Positions 1 through 7,368 are shown, counted from the first letter of the stretch. The stretch is 20,691 bases of DNA from JANLSO01 sp031362405 (GCA_031362405.1 JANLSO010000160.1:1-20691), one strand, 5' to 3'. A program made the numbers and translations. Notes: generated from the sequence alone by a model not told the origin.

Positions 1-28
1 GCTGCGTCTGAGGCCACGGCGGCCGATC

Positions 29-1222
29 CTACTCGCTGAACGGGGCAGAGGAGGCGCCCTCGAGCCCCGCCAAGGAGCGCATCCCGACCAACGCGGTCCA
101 GGCGCCGCCAAGAGCGGAGGCGACCGACAAAACCGCGAGGGCCTGTGTTAGCCCGACCAAGTCGGCGAGGATCCCGAGAAGGATCAGGGGCACCGAGAAG
201 CCACCGAGGTAGCAGGCGACGTAGTAGGAGGAGATCAATTTGCCCCGATCGGCGGGCGGTGCGATTTGGGTGCACAGATCGATGCCGCCCTTGAAGACCA
301 GGCCGCATGCGGCTCCGGTTACCGCGACCGATGCGAGGACTAGGGGCACCGAGTTGGTCGGTGATCCCGCCACCACGCCGACCGATGCGACCGCGGCAAC
401 GGCCAGACCCCAGGAGATCGCGGGCCGCGGTGGTAGGCGCGGAAGAAGCAGTTGGCTCACCGCCCCCGACACCAGAACGAGAAAGCCAGCGGCACCGACG
501 ATGGCGTAGTTCGTGATCTCGAGTTTTCTCACGATGAACACGGGAATCAGTGACAGCGCGACCGCATCGAAAAGGGAAAACAGCATGGCCGAGGGCACGA
601 GCAGTCTCCAAAAGACGGCGCGTTCGGCGGCCGGCACCCCAAGGCTCAGGGTCAGCGGCCGCCACGCCCTGTGGGTGATCGTCTCCGGCAGGGCGATGAC
701 CATCATCGCCGCAATGGTGAGCGCGACGAGATGAACCTCGAATGGCAATTGCAGGGGGTGGGGGGCGTATTGGGCGAGCACGCCACCGATGCCCGGGCCC
801 AGGCCGAGGCCCAGGCGCACCGATGTCGAGCCGAGGCCGGCGACCATGCTGCGTTTGCCATCCGGAGCGGCATCGACGAGGAACGCCGTGCACGTCCCAA
901 AGAACGCGCCCGTCGCCAGACCCTGAATCGCACGTGCGGTCAGTAGGCCCGCCAGTGGCGGCTCGGTGATGAGCAGGACCTGGGCGGCGGCCAGCGCCGC
1001 GATCGCCCCGAGCAAAACGTACTTACGGCCGATCCGGTCAGAGATCTGGCCGAGGCTCAGCATCGATGGCACGAGTGCGGCGACGTAGCAGCCGAGAAAC
1101 AGCGTGACGACGGTGTCCGAGAAACCGATCCGATCTTGATAGATCGGGATCAACGGGGTGACCATGCTCGTACCAACCGCAAACAGGATCAGCACCACCC
1201 ACGTGCGCCAAACCCGGCTCAT
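29..1222 (-). CDS. MFS transporter
   Basis: This encodes an integral membrane transporter of the major facilitator superfamily, about 397 residues with roughly twelve hydrophobic segments. The loop after the second segment holds the family's motif A (GQISDRIGRK, residues 58-67), and a long hydrophilic linker lies near the middle. Substrate cannot be read from sequence; drug or small-metabolite efflux is typical for such singletons. I chose the ATG at 1222 because it overlaps the stop of the upstream methyltransferase gene (ATGA). The 16 residues further upstream in the same frame are basic and lie inside that gene. The overlap implies co-transcription and coupled translation. The stop is only 28 bases from the window edge, so whether more genes follow is unknown. 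Confidence 0.85.
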   Translation of the reverse strand: MSRVWRTWVVLILFAVGTSMVTPLIPIYQDRIGFSDTVVTLFLGCYVAALVPSMLSLGQISDRIGRKYVLLGAIAALAAAQVLLITEPPLAGLLTARAIQGLATGAFFGTCTAFLVDAAPDGKRSMVAGLGSTSVRLGLGLGPGIGGVLAQYAPHPLQLPFEVHLVALTIAAMMVIALPETITHRAWRPLTLSLGVPAAERAVFWRLLVPSAMLFSLFDAVALSLIPVFIVRKLEITNYAIVGAAGFLVLVSGAVSQLLLPRLPPRPAISWGLAVAAVASVGVVAGSPTNSVPLVLASVAVTGAACGLVFKGGIDLCTQIAPPADRGKLISSYYVACYLGGFSVPLILLGILADLVGLTQALAVLSVASALGGAWTALVGMRSLAGLEGASSAPFSE

Positions 1223-1998
1223 GGGGTCAACACCCAGCACTCCCAACGGCCGCGTCGGGCGGCGCGGCACGGACGAAGGCCCAGCTCCCGGTAGCTGGCG
1301 ACAAGAGGGGTGGCCTCACCGGGACGCAACCCCGACATCAGTACCGCGGCAGGTGCCTGAGTGCCGATTCGCTCGCGCAGTATCCACTGGGGGTCTCGCG
1401 GCATGTTGGCGAGGATCACCCGACCCGCGAGTTCTTCGGGTGCGAGCTGCGTGACGCTGCGGCACACCACCTGCGCGTTGGTACTCAGGCCGACGACGTC
1501 CAAAGACCCCTGGGTTTGCGCCACCGCACCCGATGCGATATCGATGGCAAGCACGGGTCCACGACCCATCCGCAGCCATGCCTGGGTGAGCAGCCCTGAG
1601 CCACAGCCGGCGTCAAGCGCGGGGCCTGCCGGGAGATCACCGAGCGCCTCCAGGCACATCGCGGTGGTGTGGTGGTTGCCCCACCCAAAGGCGTCACCGC
1701 GTGTCTGGACGAGCTCGCGAACGGTATCGGGTCCGGCGACATGGTCGGTGCCGCGGCGGTACCAGCCAGCCACCATCTCGGCGGGCGGGTCGGGCCACCC
1801 GGGAGGCTCTGGGAGCGCCGTCACGACAAACGGACAGTGAGCAAGAGCAGGCCCGGCGATCTCCCCGGCCGCGCGTGGTGCGCACACAATCCCTTCGTCG
1901 ACCCACCGCACCGGTTGCAGGGGCGCGATCACTCCGAAGGCGCGCTCGAGTGTGTCGCGGCTCTCGCGGATCAGCACGCCGGGGGGAAGCACGGGCAA
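1219..1998 (-). CDS. PrmA-like class I SAM-dependent methyltransferase
   Basis: This is a SAM-dependent methyltransferase of about 259 residues. It shows the signature of the ribosomal protein L11 methyltransferase (PrmA) group: an AFGWGNHHTTAMCLEAL segment (residues 103-119; PrmA usually has AFGTGxHxTTxLCL), the SAM-binding DAGCGSG loop (129-135), an LANMP acceptor motif near residue 198, and a C-terminal SGLRPGE...GRWECWVL stretch like the PrmA end. The N-terminal 100 residues do not resemble PrmA to me, so the substrate may be another protein or a small molecule. The open frame runs up to 2589, but that part is antisense to the aldehyde dehydrogenase. TTG 1998 or GTG 1992 are the likely starts and neither has a clear ribosome site. 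It overlaps the MFS gene by four bases. Confidence 0.75.
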   Translation of the reverse strand: MPVLPPGVLIRESRDTLERAFGVIAPLQPVRWVDEGIVCAPRAAGEIAGPALAHCPFVVTALPEPPGWPDPPAEMVAGWYRRGTDHVAGPDTVRELVQTRGDAFGWGNHHTTAMCLEALGDLPAGPALDAGCGSGLLTQAWLRMGRGPVLAIDIASGAVAQTQGSLDVVGLSTNAQVVCRSVTQLAPEELAGRVILANMPRDPQWILRERIGTQAPAAVLMSGLRPGEATPLVASYRELGLRPCRAARRGRWECWVLTP

Positions 1999-2003
1999 CG
2001 AGC

Positions 2004-2009
2004 TAATCT
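2004..2009 (+). promoter_or_regulatory. candidate -10 box for a leaderless aldehyde dehydrogenase mRNA
   Basis: TAATCT fits the actinobacterial -10 pattern TAnnnT and ends eight bases before the GTG at 2018. Transcription would then begin at or next to the start codon, and no ribosome site is visible. No good -35 box is seen. The divergent methyltransferase start lies within 20 bases. This is inference from spacing only. Confidence 0.3.
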
Positions 2010-2017
2010 GCCGATCC

Positions 2018-3322
2018 GTGTCGGATAGGGCCTCTTCTTCGTTGGTCGCACGGGCGAACGCCGCCCAGCCCCATGTCGCGGCATTGGGTCTGGATGAGCG
2101 GCTGCGCTGCGCCGCCGCTGTCCGTGGGCGACTTGAGGCCGTCGGCGATGAGGTGATCGATCTGGCGGTCGCCGAGGGAGGGATCCCACGGCGCTTCGCG
2201 GCACGCGAGCTGGCCTCGGCGCTGATGTTCATCGACGCGCTGCCGGCCTTTGCTGAGATGGTTCGTCCCCGGCAGGCCCCGGCCGTATCGGGAACTACGA
2301 CCTTGGAGTGGGTACCGTTCGGCGTTGCCCTTGGCTGGCATGCCGCGAACTCGCCGATCTGGGTACCGGCCCTCGTCGTGCTCTCGGGTTTGGTGGCGGG
2401 AAACGCGGTGATCTCGCGTCCCTCCCAGCGTGTGCGGATGACGACGCTGCGGGTGCTCGCGGCGATCGCCCCGGCCTGGCCGGAGGATGCCGTGGTCGTG
2501 GCGGACCTGCCCGCCCGGGCCGCCGAACGGTTGATCCGCGATCCCGGTGTGCATGTGGTCGTCGCCCATAGCTCGAGCGAGACCTGCAAACGACACCTTG
2601 CCCTCCTCGGCCGTGCCTACACGCGGGGGGTGCCGCTGCGGCCGTACATCCCGGAAGCATCCGGCAACGATGCCTTCCTGGTTCTCGCTGGCGCCGACCT
2701 CGAGCGCGCTGCACATGCCGCGGCGCTGGGGGGTTTCGCGAACTCCGGGCAGCTGTGCATGTCGGCAAAGAGAATGATCGTGCAGGAGTCGGTGTGGCCA
2801 GCGTTCCGGCCTCTCTTGGTTGCCGCTGTCGAGGCCTTGGTTGTCGGTGACCCCTCCGACCCACGCACCGACATCGCCCCGATGCGGCCCGGCGGCGCCC
2901 GTGATCGGGCACGGCGTTCGCTCGTCGAAGCTCTGGATGCGGGGGGCGAGGTGATCGTTGGCGGGGATGGGACCTCTGCGACGATCATCCGTCTGCCCGT
3001 CGAACGGGCGCCTCATCTGGAGCTGTGGAGTCAGGAGAGTTTTGCGCCGGTGCGCGGTCTTGTCGTGGCACGCGATCCGGCGCATGCGGTTGCCCTCGCC
3101 AACGACACCCGGTTCGGTCTGGGTGCCGCCATCTTTGGAGGGGATCCTGTGATCGTCGCTCACCTACGGGCGGCGCGCGTCGTGGTGGGTGAGGGGCCGC
3201 TCTACCAGGACCCCCATCTGGTCGTCGGTGGTGTCGGCGACTCGGGGATGTCCGGTGCCCGACCGAAGCTCGAGCAGCTGGTGTGGGCACGCCGCGTGCA
3301 TCACGCCGCGGAAACGACTTAG
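2018..3322 (+). CDS. aldehyde dehydrogenase family protein, divergent type
   Basis: This is an NAD(P)-dependent aldehyde dehydrogenase family protein, about 434 residues from the GTG at 2018 (GTG 1952 or TTG 2042 are alternatives). The catalytic cysteine sits in FANSGQLCMSAKRMIV (Cys247) and the general-base glutamate in PEASGND (Glu213, where the family usually has ELGG). The ESFAPV segment near the end is also typical. Two features are odd. The nucleotide-binding KPS motif reads SRPS, with Arg134 in place of the cofactor-contacting lysine. The PWNFP motif is replaced by GWHAANSPIW. The N-terminus is also shorter than the usual 480-residue enzymes. It may oxidise an unusual aldehyde or act as an acyl-CoA reductase-like enzyme; I cannot decide. 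Its stop overlaps the stop of the convergent gene at 3319. Confidence 0.8.
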   Translation: MSDRASSSLVARANAAQPHVAALGLDERLRCAAAVRGRLEAVGDEVIDLAVAEGGIPRRFAARELASALMFIDALPAFAEMVRPRQAPAVSGTTTLEWVPFGVALGWHAANSPIWVPALVVLSGLVAGNAVISRPSQRVRMTTLRVLAAIAPAWPEDAVVVADLPARAAERLIRDPGVHVVVAHSSSETCKRHLALLGRAYTRGVPLRPYIPEASGNDAFLVLAGADLERAAHAAALGGFANSGQLCMSAKRMIVQESVWPAFRPLLVAAVEALVVGDPSDPRTDIAPMRPGGARDRARRSLVEALDAGGEVIVGGDGTSATIIRLPVERAPHLELWSQESFAPVRGLVVARDPAHAVALANDTRFGLGAAIFGGDPVIVAHLRAARVVVGEGPLYQDPHLVVGGVGDSGMSGARPKLEQLVWARRVHHAAETT

Positions 3323-3780
3323 ACGGTGGGGGGCTTTCGTGAACGTGTGCCGCGACGTGAGCGCGTCACCCCGAGACGCTCGACGCTGCGGATGCGCCAG
3401 GTCGGGTTGTACTCGGCAAGAGATTGAGCCTGTTGCTGGGCGGTGCGCCTGGCGCTGGCCGCATCGACGGCCCAGATCTCCAGGGTATGGACGTCGCGGC
3501 GGGTGAAGCGGTCGGCTTCGGCCTCCCAGAGCGCGAACGTCGCCCGGTACCGGTGCGTGCCCGGGGCTTTGGGGGTGAGGGGTCGCAGCACACCGAGCGA
3601 CCAGGTGGAGCGATCGCCGCTGAGCCGTGTGGTCTCGCGACGTTGCGTCAGCGCTTCCTCGGCGATCCGCCGCGCCTGGTCGAGGTTGGGGGCCTCGAGC
3701 ACCACCCGACCTGCCATCCGCGGCCGTGACGCGTCGGGGGGACGTCGCAGGAAGGTGACCTCCCACGCGGGCTGGCTCAT
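3319..3780 (-). CDS. uncharacterised protein with two tandem copies of one unit
   Basis: I do not recognise this protein of about 153 residues. It has no signal peptide, no membrane segment, is rich in arginine and is probably cytoplasmic. Its two halves align with each other. Residues 6-66 read W-x-V-T-F...R...VVLEA...AR-x-IAEEA...STWSLGVLRPL. Residues 77-136 read Y-x-A-T-F...R...LEIWA...AR-x-TAQQQA...PTWRIRSVERL. Each unit suggests strand, strand, helix, strand, so the protein is likely a pseudo-dimer of a small alpha/beta fold. The ATG at 3780 is preferred over the GTG two codons upstream; neither has a good ribosome site. The tail is basic (TRSRRGTRSRKPP), which could bind nucleic acid. 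It lies downstream of the cyclophilin gene, past a hairpin. Confidence 0.65.
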   Translation of the reverse strand: MSQPAWEVTFLRRPPDASRPRMAGRVVLEAPNLDQARRIAEEALTQRRETTRLSGDRSTWSLGVLRPLTPKAPGTHRYRATFALWEAEADRFTRRDVHTLEIWAVDAASARRTAQQQAQSLAEYNPTWRIRSVERLGVTRSRRGTRSRKPPTV

Positions 3781-3830
3781 GACCACGGGGGCCAGGGTAC
3801 CGCGACATTGTGCGGTTCTGCAGGGGGAAC

Positions 3831-3847
3831 CCGGGCGTCGCGCCCGG
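3831..3847 (-). terminator. hairpin downstream of the cyclophilin gene
   Basis: A perfect 7-bp inverted repeat (CCGGGCG / CGCCCGG) with a three-base loop sits just past the stop of the cyclophilin gene. There is no T-run, so it may be a weak terminator or a 3' mRNA end stabiliser. Confidence 0.4.
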
Positions 3848-3855
3848 CGGGGTGC

Positions 3856-4359
3856 TCAGGCGTCGGCGGATTCGATGCGAATCGTGTTGATGCGCTGCTC
3901 GTCGGCGGGTCGATCGCCACGCCCGGTGGGCGTCGCGTCGAGGATCTCGACGACCTCCGCTCCGGAGATCACCTGCCCGAAGCCGGTGTGCGCACCGTCG
4001 AGCCACGGCGTCGCGTCGGCGGTGACGATGAAGAACTGGCTGCCGTTAGTGCTTGGCCCGGCATTGGCCATCGCCAGGGTGCCACGCACCAGGGGCCGCT
4101 CATTGATCTCATCGGCGAACGTATATCCCGGCCCGCCGCGGCCGCTTCCCTCCGGACAGCCGCCCTGGACCATGAACTGCTTGATGATGCGGTGGAAGAC
4201 GGTGCCGTCGTAGTAGCCCTGCTCGGCCAGGCCGACGAAGTTACCGACGGTTTGGGGTGCGAGATCGGGCCACAGCTCGACGCGGACCTCTCCCGCCGAG
4301 GTATCGATGACGGCCGTGTACGACGACCCGGGTTTCGCGGCTGGTGGCAGGCTCGGCAT
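3856..4359 (-). CDS. cyclophilin-type peptidyl-prolyl cis-trans isomerase
   Basis: This encodes a 167-residue single-domain cyclophilin that speeds cis-trans isomerisation of Xaa-Pro bonds during protein folding. The active-site motifs are clear: FHRIIKQFMVQGG (residues 55-67, with catalytic Arg57 and Gln65), NGSQFFI (105-111) and WLDGAHTGFGQV (119-130). There is no signal peptide or lipobox, so it acts in the cytoplasm. The N-terminal dozen residues form a flexible Pro/Ser-rich lead. The ATG at 4359 has a good ribosome site (GGAGG, eight bases upstream). It is a typical housekeeping foldase with no evident link to its neighbours. Confidence 0.93.
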   Translation of the reverse strand: MPSLPPAAKPGSSYTAVIDTSAGEVRVELWPDLAPQTVGNFVGLAEQGYYDGTVFHRIIKQFMVQGGCPEGSGRGGPGYTFADEINERPLVRGTLAMANAGPSTNGSQFFIVTADATPWLDGAHTGFGQVISGAEVVEILDATPTGRGDRPADEQRINTIRIESADA

Positions 4360-4399
4360 GTCAGGTCCCTCCGTGGGTCCGAAAAAGGCTCGGCGGGAT

Positions 4400-4413
4400 C
4401 ATGTCAAAACATG
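4400..4413. promoter_or_regulatory. palindrome upstream of the cyclophilin gene
   Basis: CATGT and ACATG flank the four bases CAAA, 40 bp upstream of the cyclophilin start. On the minus strand the palindrome includes TTGACA, but no -10 box follows at the right distance. It could be an operator. A second, looser repeat (ATGCGA at 4439-4444 and TCGCAT at 4457-4462) lies further upstream. Confidence 0.25.
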
Positions 4414-4487
4414 CGTAGCCCTTCCCGTATCTCTGTGCATGCGAATGTTTCTTATGTCGCATTCCTGCTCTCGGAGTTCGCAACGGC

Positions 4488-4754
4488 TCAGTCGCGTGCT
4501 TTGTAGACGTCGCGGCGGTGACCGGAGCGCAGTGCGAGAACCACGAGTTCCTGATCATCGATGTCGTAGATGATTCGGTAGTCGCCGGTCCGTACCCGCC
4601 ACTCCCTCAATCCCCCGACCAGTTGGAGTCCGGCGGGTGGTCGCGGATCGATGGCAAGTAGCTCAAGGGCAGCCTGGATACGTCGGCGGGCCTGCGGGTC
4701 GAACTTTCGCAGCTGGCGTGCGGCAGACGGCGCCAGCGTGATTCGGTAGGTCAC
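4488..4754 (-). CDS. RelE/ParE-superfamily toxin
   Basis: This is the toxin of a type II toxin-antitoxin pair, 88 residues, probably a ribosome-dependent mRNA interferase of the RelE group. Family marks are the YRITLAPSAARQLRKF start, the central DPRPPAGLQLVGGLREWRVRTGDYRIIYDI segment (basic residues on strands, with the conserved R-x-GDYR-I-Y core) and the C-terminal VLALRSGHRRDVYK, where RelE proteins carry basic catalytic residues and a final Tyr. The GTG at 4754 overlaps the antitoxin stop (GTGA), so translation is coupled. The first 11 residues of the longer frame lie inside the antitoxin gene and were excluded. A ParE-like gyrase poison is possible, but the sequence fits RelE better. 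Confidence 0.85.
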   Translation of the reverse strand: MTYRITLAPSAARQLRKFDPQARRRIQAALELLAIDPRPPAGLQLVGGLREWRVRTGDYRIIYDIDDQELVVLALRSGHRRDVYKARD

Positions 4755-5026
4755 GCCAGGCCGAGGTCGGCCTTTACCTGCTCCCATGGGATCGGTGCCG
4801 CGCCGGTCGCCTGCATTTCTTTGCGCGCCTGGCTCGCCGCACGTATGTCGGCCATGTCCTCGGCGAGCGCGATGATTCGGTCGAGATCGTCGGCATCGAT
4901 GACCGCCGCGACCCGCTGACCACGGCGGGCAAGGTAGACCGGCTCGTGCTCTGCGCGGGCCCGATCGATGATCGCGGCGAGCTGGCGGCGTGCATCCGAG
5001 ATGGCAAACGGTGTATCAGACGACAT
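4751..5026 (-). CDS. Phd/YefM-family antitoxin
   Basis: This 91-residue antitoxin neutralises the RelE-like toxin and should repress its own operon. The N-terminal half (PFAISDARRQLAAIIDRARAEHEPVYLARRGQRVAAVID) is the Phd/YefM DNA-binding and dimerisation domain. The C-terminal half (DDLDRIIALAEDMADIRAASQ... to PWEQVKADLGLA) is the helical, probably disordered toxin-wrapping tail. I chose ATG 5026. In-frame ATGs at 5041 and 5050 would add up to eight residues and would place the operator inside the gene. No ribosome site precedes any of them, so translation may be leaderless. The TGTACA boxes just upstream fit autorepression. Confidence 0.85.
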   Translation of the reverse strand: MSSDTPFAISDARRQLAAIIDRARAEHEPVYLARRGQRVAAVIDADDLDRIIALAEDMADIRAASQARKEMQATGAAPIPWEQVKADLGLA

Positions 5027-5034
5027 GTGCAAAG

Positions 5035-5060
5035 TGTACATTACAGGCATGAAATGTACA
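5035..5060. promoter_or_regulatory. double TGTACA operator of the toxin-antitoxin operon
   Basis: TGTACATT (5035-5042) and AATGTACA (5053-5060) form an inverted repeat with an 10-base spacer. Each arm contains the palindrome TGTACA, the two centres being 20 bp apart, about two helical turns. TGTACA is the known core of YefM operators, and Phd uses a similar palindrome. A minus-strand TAATGT (5038-5043) that could be the -10 box overlaps the arm nearest the gene, so bound antitoxin would block it. Confidence 0.6.
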
Positions 5061-5072
5061 AAGCGTGGTCTT

Positions 5073-6557
5073 TCAGGGAACCCTCTGAGCCCGGAAACCG
5101 GTAGAAAGCCTCTCCGCCAGGGCGATCACGGCCAAGTGGGTGTTGGCGGACGGTACCCGTGGGATCACCGAGGCATCCATGCACCACAACCCCGCGAGCC
5201 CCATCACCCGCCCGTCGGCGCCGACCACGGCGTCCCTGTCACCGGGGCGGCCCATGCGCAGGCTGCCAACCGGGTGATGGAACGTCTCGACGGTGCGAAG
5301 GCAGTGATCGGCGTCATCTTGGTTCGGCCACGTTTGCGCGAGCCCGGCAAATGGTGCGGTACGCGCCAGCGCCATCAGCTCGGCGCCGGCGATGCGGGCG
5401 ACGTCACGATCCCCGTCGGCCTCCAGCCATCCCATCCGCAGCACAGGTTGGGCGCCTGGATCGGTTCCTTGAATATCGACCTGTCCGCGGCGGCCGCGGG
5501 CGTCGGAGACCTGGATGTTCAGGTCGGTGAAGTGATGCCCTCCCTGGTCGACGCCGACATACGGCATCACCTGGAAAAGCCGGGGCTCGCCGGCGACCTC
5601 GGCGGTGGCGGTGAGCAGCACCTGGATCCACGGGTGCGGCCACTGCGGCACGGGCGTGTCGATCTCGAAGCGGTACGAGATCTTCGGGTGGTCCTGCATC
5701 CCCTGCCCCACCCCGGGAAGCTCATGGACAACCGGAATGCCATGGGGCGTGATCTTCTCGGCCGGGCCGATACCCGACCGCAGAAAGAACGCCGGGCTGG
5801 CGTAGGTCCCCAGGCACACGATCACGTGATCGGCCTCGATCTCCATCGGATCACCGGCCTCGGTGAGGACCGTCACGCCCGCTACCTGATCGGTTGCCAC
5901 ACGGACCCGATCGACGGTGACACCGGTGACCAGCCGCAGGTTGTCGCGGATGAGCGCCGGTTCCAGATAGTGATCGGCGGGGGTCTGGCGCACTCCGTCG
6001 ATCATGTTGAACGGGGTCGGCCCGACACCGATCGCGCCGGGGGCGTTGTGGTCGTCAACCCACCGGTGCCCGCGGGCAAGCGCCGCCTCGGCAAACGCTT
6101 CGAGCAGCGGGTACCATTGCTCGCGGGGATACCGGTTGATCGGGATCGGCCCCGCATCGCCGTGGTAAGTGGCCAATCCGAACTGCATGTCGTGCTCGAT
6201 GGCGCGAAACCACGGCAGCCACGTGTCCCAGCCGTAGCCATCGACGTACTGGTCCCATGCGTCGTAGTGCTCGGGCAGGCCCCGTAGGGCGATCGCCCCG
6301 TTGGTGACCGACGACCCCCCCACCACCCGACCGCGCGGCACGTGAACAAGGCGCGGCGATGCCCCGGCGCGCGCCATGTACTGCCAGTCATGGGTTTCGC
6401 GGATCACCCGATGTGCGTGCGACAACTCAGCCGGCCACGTACCAGGGCGGTAGTGCGGGCCGGCCTCCAGGAGCACCACGTCGGTGCTCGGGTCTTCAGA
6501 GAGTCGCGCCGCGACGATGCAGCCCGATGTTCCCGCCCCGCAGACAACGACCCGCAT
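5073..6557 (-). CDS. GMC-family FAD-dependent oxidoreductase
   Basis: This is a flavoprotein oxidoreductase of the glucose-methanol-choline family, 494 residues, which would oxidise an alcohol to an aldehyde or ketone with FAD. The N-terminal VVVCGAGTSGCIVAARL is the FAD-binding Rossmann motif. GRVVGGSSVTNG (about 75-86) is the GMC signature 1 loop. The catalytic histidine lies in HHPVGSLRMG (from residue 427), and the second catalytic position in SANTHLAV (Asn472/His474). It has no signal peptide, so it is a cytoplasmic dehydrogenase rather than a secreted oxidase. Its ATG has a strong ribosome site (GGGAGG). It starts 14 bp after the stop of a short-chain dehydrogenase gene, suggesting one alcohol-oxidation operon. 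The substrate is unknown; choline dehydrogenase-like is only a family label. Confidence 0.9.
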   Translation of the reverse strand: MRVVVCGAGTSGCIVAARLSEDPSTDVVLLEAGPHYRPGTWPAELSHAHRVIRETHDWQYMARAGASPRLVHVPRGRVVGGSSVTNGAIALRGLPEHYDAWDQYVDGYGWDTWLPWFRAIEHDMQFGLATYHGDAGPIPINRYPREQWYPLLEAFAEAALARGHRWVDDHNAPGAIGVGPTPFNMIDGVRQTPADHYLEPALIRDNLRLVTGVTVDRVRVATDQVAGVTVLTEAGDPMEIEADHVIVCLGTYASPAFFLRSGIGPAEKITPHGIPVVHELPGVGQGMQDHPKISYRFEIDTPVPQWPHPWIQVLLTATAEVAGEPRLFQVMPYVGVDQGGHHFTDLNIQVSDARGRRGQVDIQGTDPGAQPVLRMGWLEADGDRDVARIAGAELMALARTAPFAGLAQTWPNQDDADHCLRTVETFHHPVGSLRMGRPGDRDAVVGADGRVMGLAGLWCMDASVIPRVPSANTHLAVIALAERLSTGFRAQRVP

Positions 6558-6571
6558 CGAGGTCCTCCCGC

Positions 6572-7332
6572 CTAGCCTGCGGCCAGGCGACCGCCGTCGA
6601 CGACAAGTACATGGCCGGTGATGAAGCTCGCGGCGTCGGTCAGCAAAAAGACGATCGGCTCGGCCGCTTCATCGGGTACTCCGATACGCCCGAGAGGAGA
6701 TTTGGCGACGAGCTTTTCGGCGAGGGCCGGGTTGGCGGTGAGCATCCCCTCCACCAGCTCCGTGGAGATCGTGCCCGGGGCCACCGAGTTGACGAGCACT
6801 CCCTTCGGGCCGAGCTCGACGGCCATGGTGCGAGTCAACGCATCGATCGCCGCCTTACTGGCGTTATAGGGGGCGATGTTCGGAAGCCCCGTCAGGCCGG
6901 CGATCGACCCGAGATTCACGATCCGTCCGCCACCGGCCTCGGCCAGCAGACGCCCGACGGCACGCGCAAAGATCGCCGCGCCGAGCAGATTGGTCTGGAT
7001 GACCTCATCCCATTCGACCAACGGGGTTTCGGTCGCCGGCCGGTAGTACGGATTGATGCCGGCGTTGTTGACCAGCCCCCACAGGCGCCCCCCGAGTTCT
7101 TCGGCCGCATCGATGGCGCGTGCGGCGGTATCGGTGTCGGTAACGCTGCCGACCACGCACGCCACGGGGCCCGGCAGACTCGCGGCGACGGCCTCGAGGG
7201 TGTCCTTTGTGCGAGCGACCGCAACGACGTTGCCGCCCTGCGGGAGATCGCCTGTGCGACGGCCGCACCGATGCCGCGCGAGGCGCCGGTGACGATGACG
7301 GTCTTGCCGTCGAGACGGTAGGGATCACTCAC
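6572..7332 (-). pseudogene. short-chain dehydrogenase/reductase, frameshifted
   Basis: This is an SDR-family NAD(P)-dependent oxidoreductase whose reading frame breaks near 7238-7250. From GTG 7332 the frame gives RLDGKTVIVTGASRGIGAAV, the cofactor-binding start. Then, in another frame, come GGNVVAVARTKDTLEAV, NNAG, the catalytic serine region GSIAG, and Y-N-A-S-K, followed by GHVLVVDGGR at the end. The span of 761 bases is one short of a multiple of three, so a single lost base explains it. All catalytic motifs survive and the rest is clean. The break is therefore either very recent or a sequencing error; if repaired, the protein would have about 253 residues. It is close to 3-oxoacyl-ACP reductase-like SDRs, substrate unknown. 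It is co-directional with the GMC gene. Confidence 0.85.
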
Positions 7333-7341
7333 GTTCTCAGC

Positions 7342-7347
7342 AGTCTA
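7342..7347 (-). promoter_or_regulatory. candidate -10 box of the SDR gene
   Basis: Read on the minus strand this is TAGACT, nine bases before the GTG at 7332 with no ribosome site between. That spacing fits a leaderless transcript. The same hexamer occurs on the plus strand 21 bp away for the divergent gene. Confidence 0.35.
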
Positions 7348-7362
7348 ACCACCACCCCGGGG

Positions 7363-7368
7363 TAGACT
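7363..7368 (+). promoter_or_regulatory. candidate -10 box of the acyl-CoA dehydrogenase gene
   Basis: TAGACT fits TAnnnT and would start transcription near 7375, leaving a 5' leader of about 65 bases. An AGGA ribosome site lies seven bases before the ATG at 7441. No convincing -35 box is visible. Confidence 0.35.

Noticed and set aside
1999..2589. N-terminal extension of the methyltransferase frame up to 2589
   Set aside because: It is antisense to the aldehyde dehydrogenase, low in hydrophobic pattern and rich in Arg/Ser/Thr, and does not resemble any methyltransferase domain.
2003..3163. 386-residue open frame on the minus strand
   Set aside because: It is a shadow of the aldehyde dehydrogenase gene, with a composition typical of an out-of-frame G+C-rich read and no motif.
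4402..4407. TTGACA (minus strand) as a -35 box for the cyclophilin gene
   Set aside because: No -10-like hexamer occurs 16-18 bases downstream, and the hexamer is part of a palindrome instead.
4968..6287. 439-residue open frame on the plus strand
   Set aside because: It runs antisense through the GMC oxidoreductase, which has a full set of family motifs; the translation is not protein-like.
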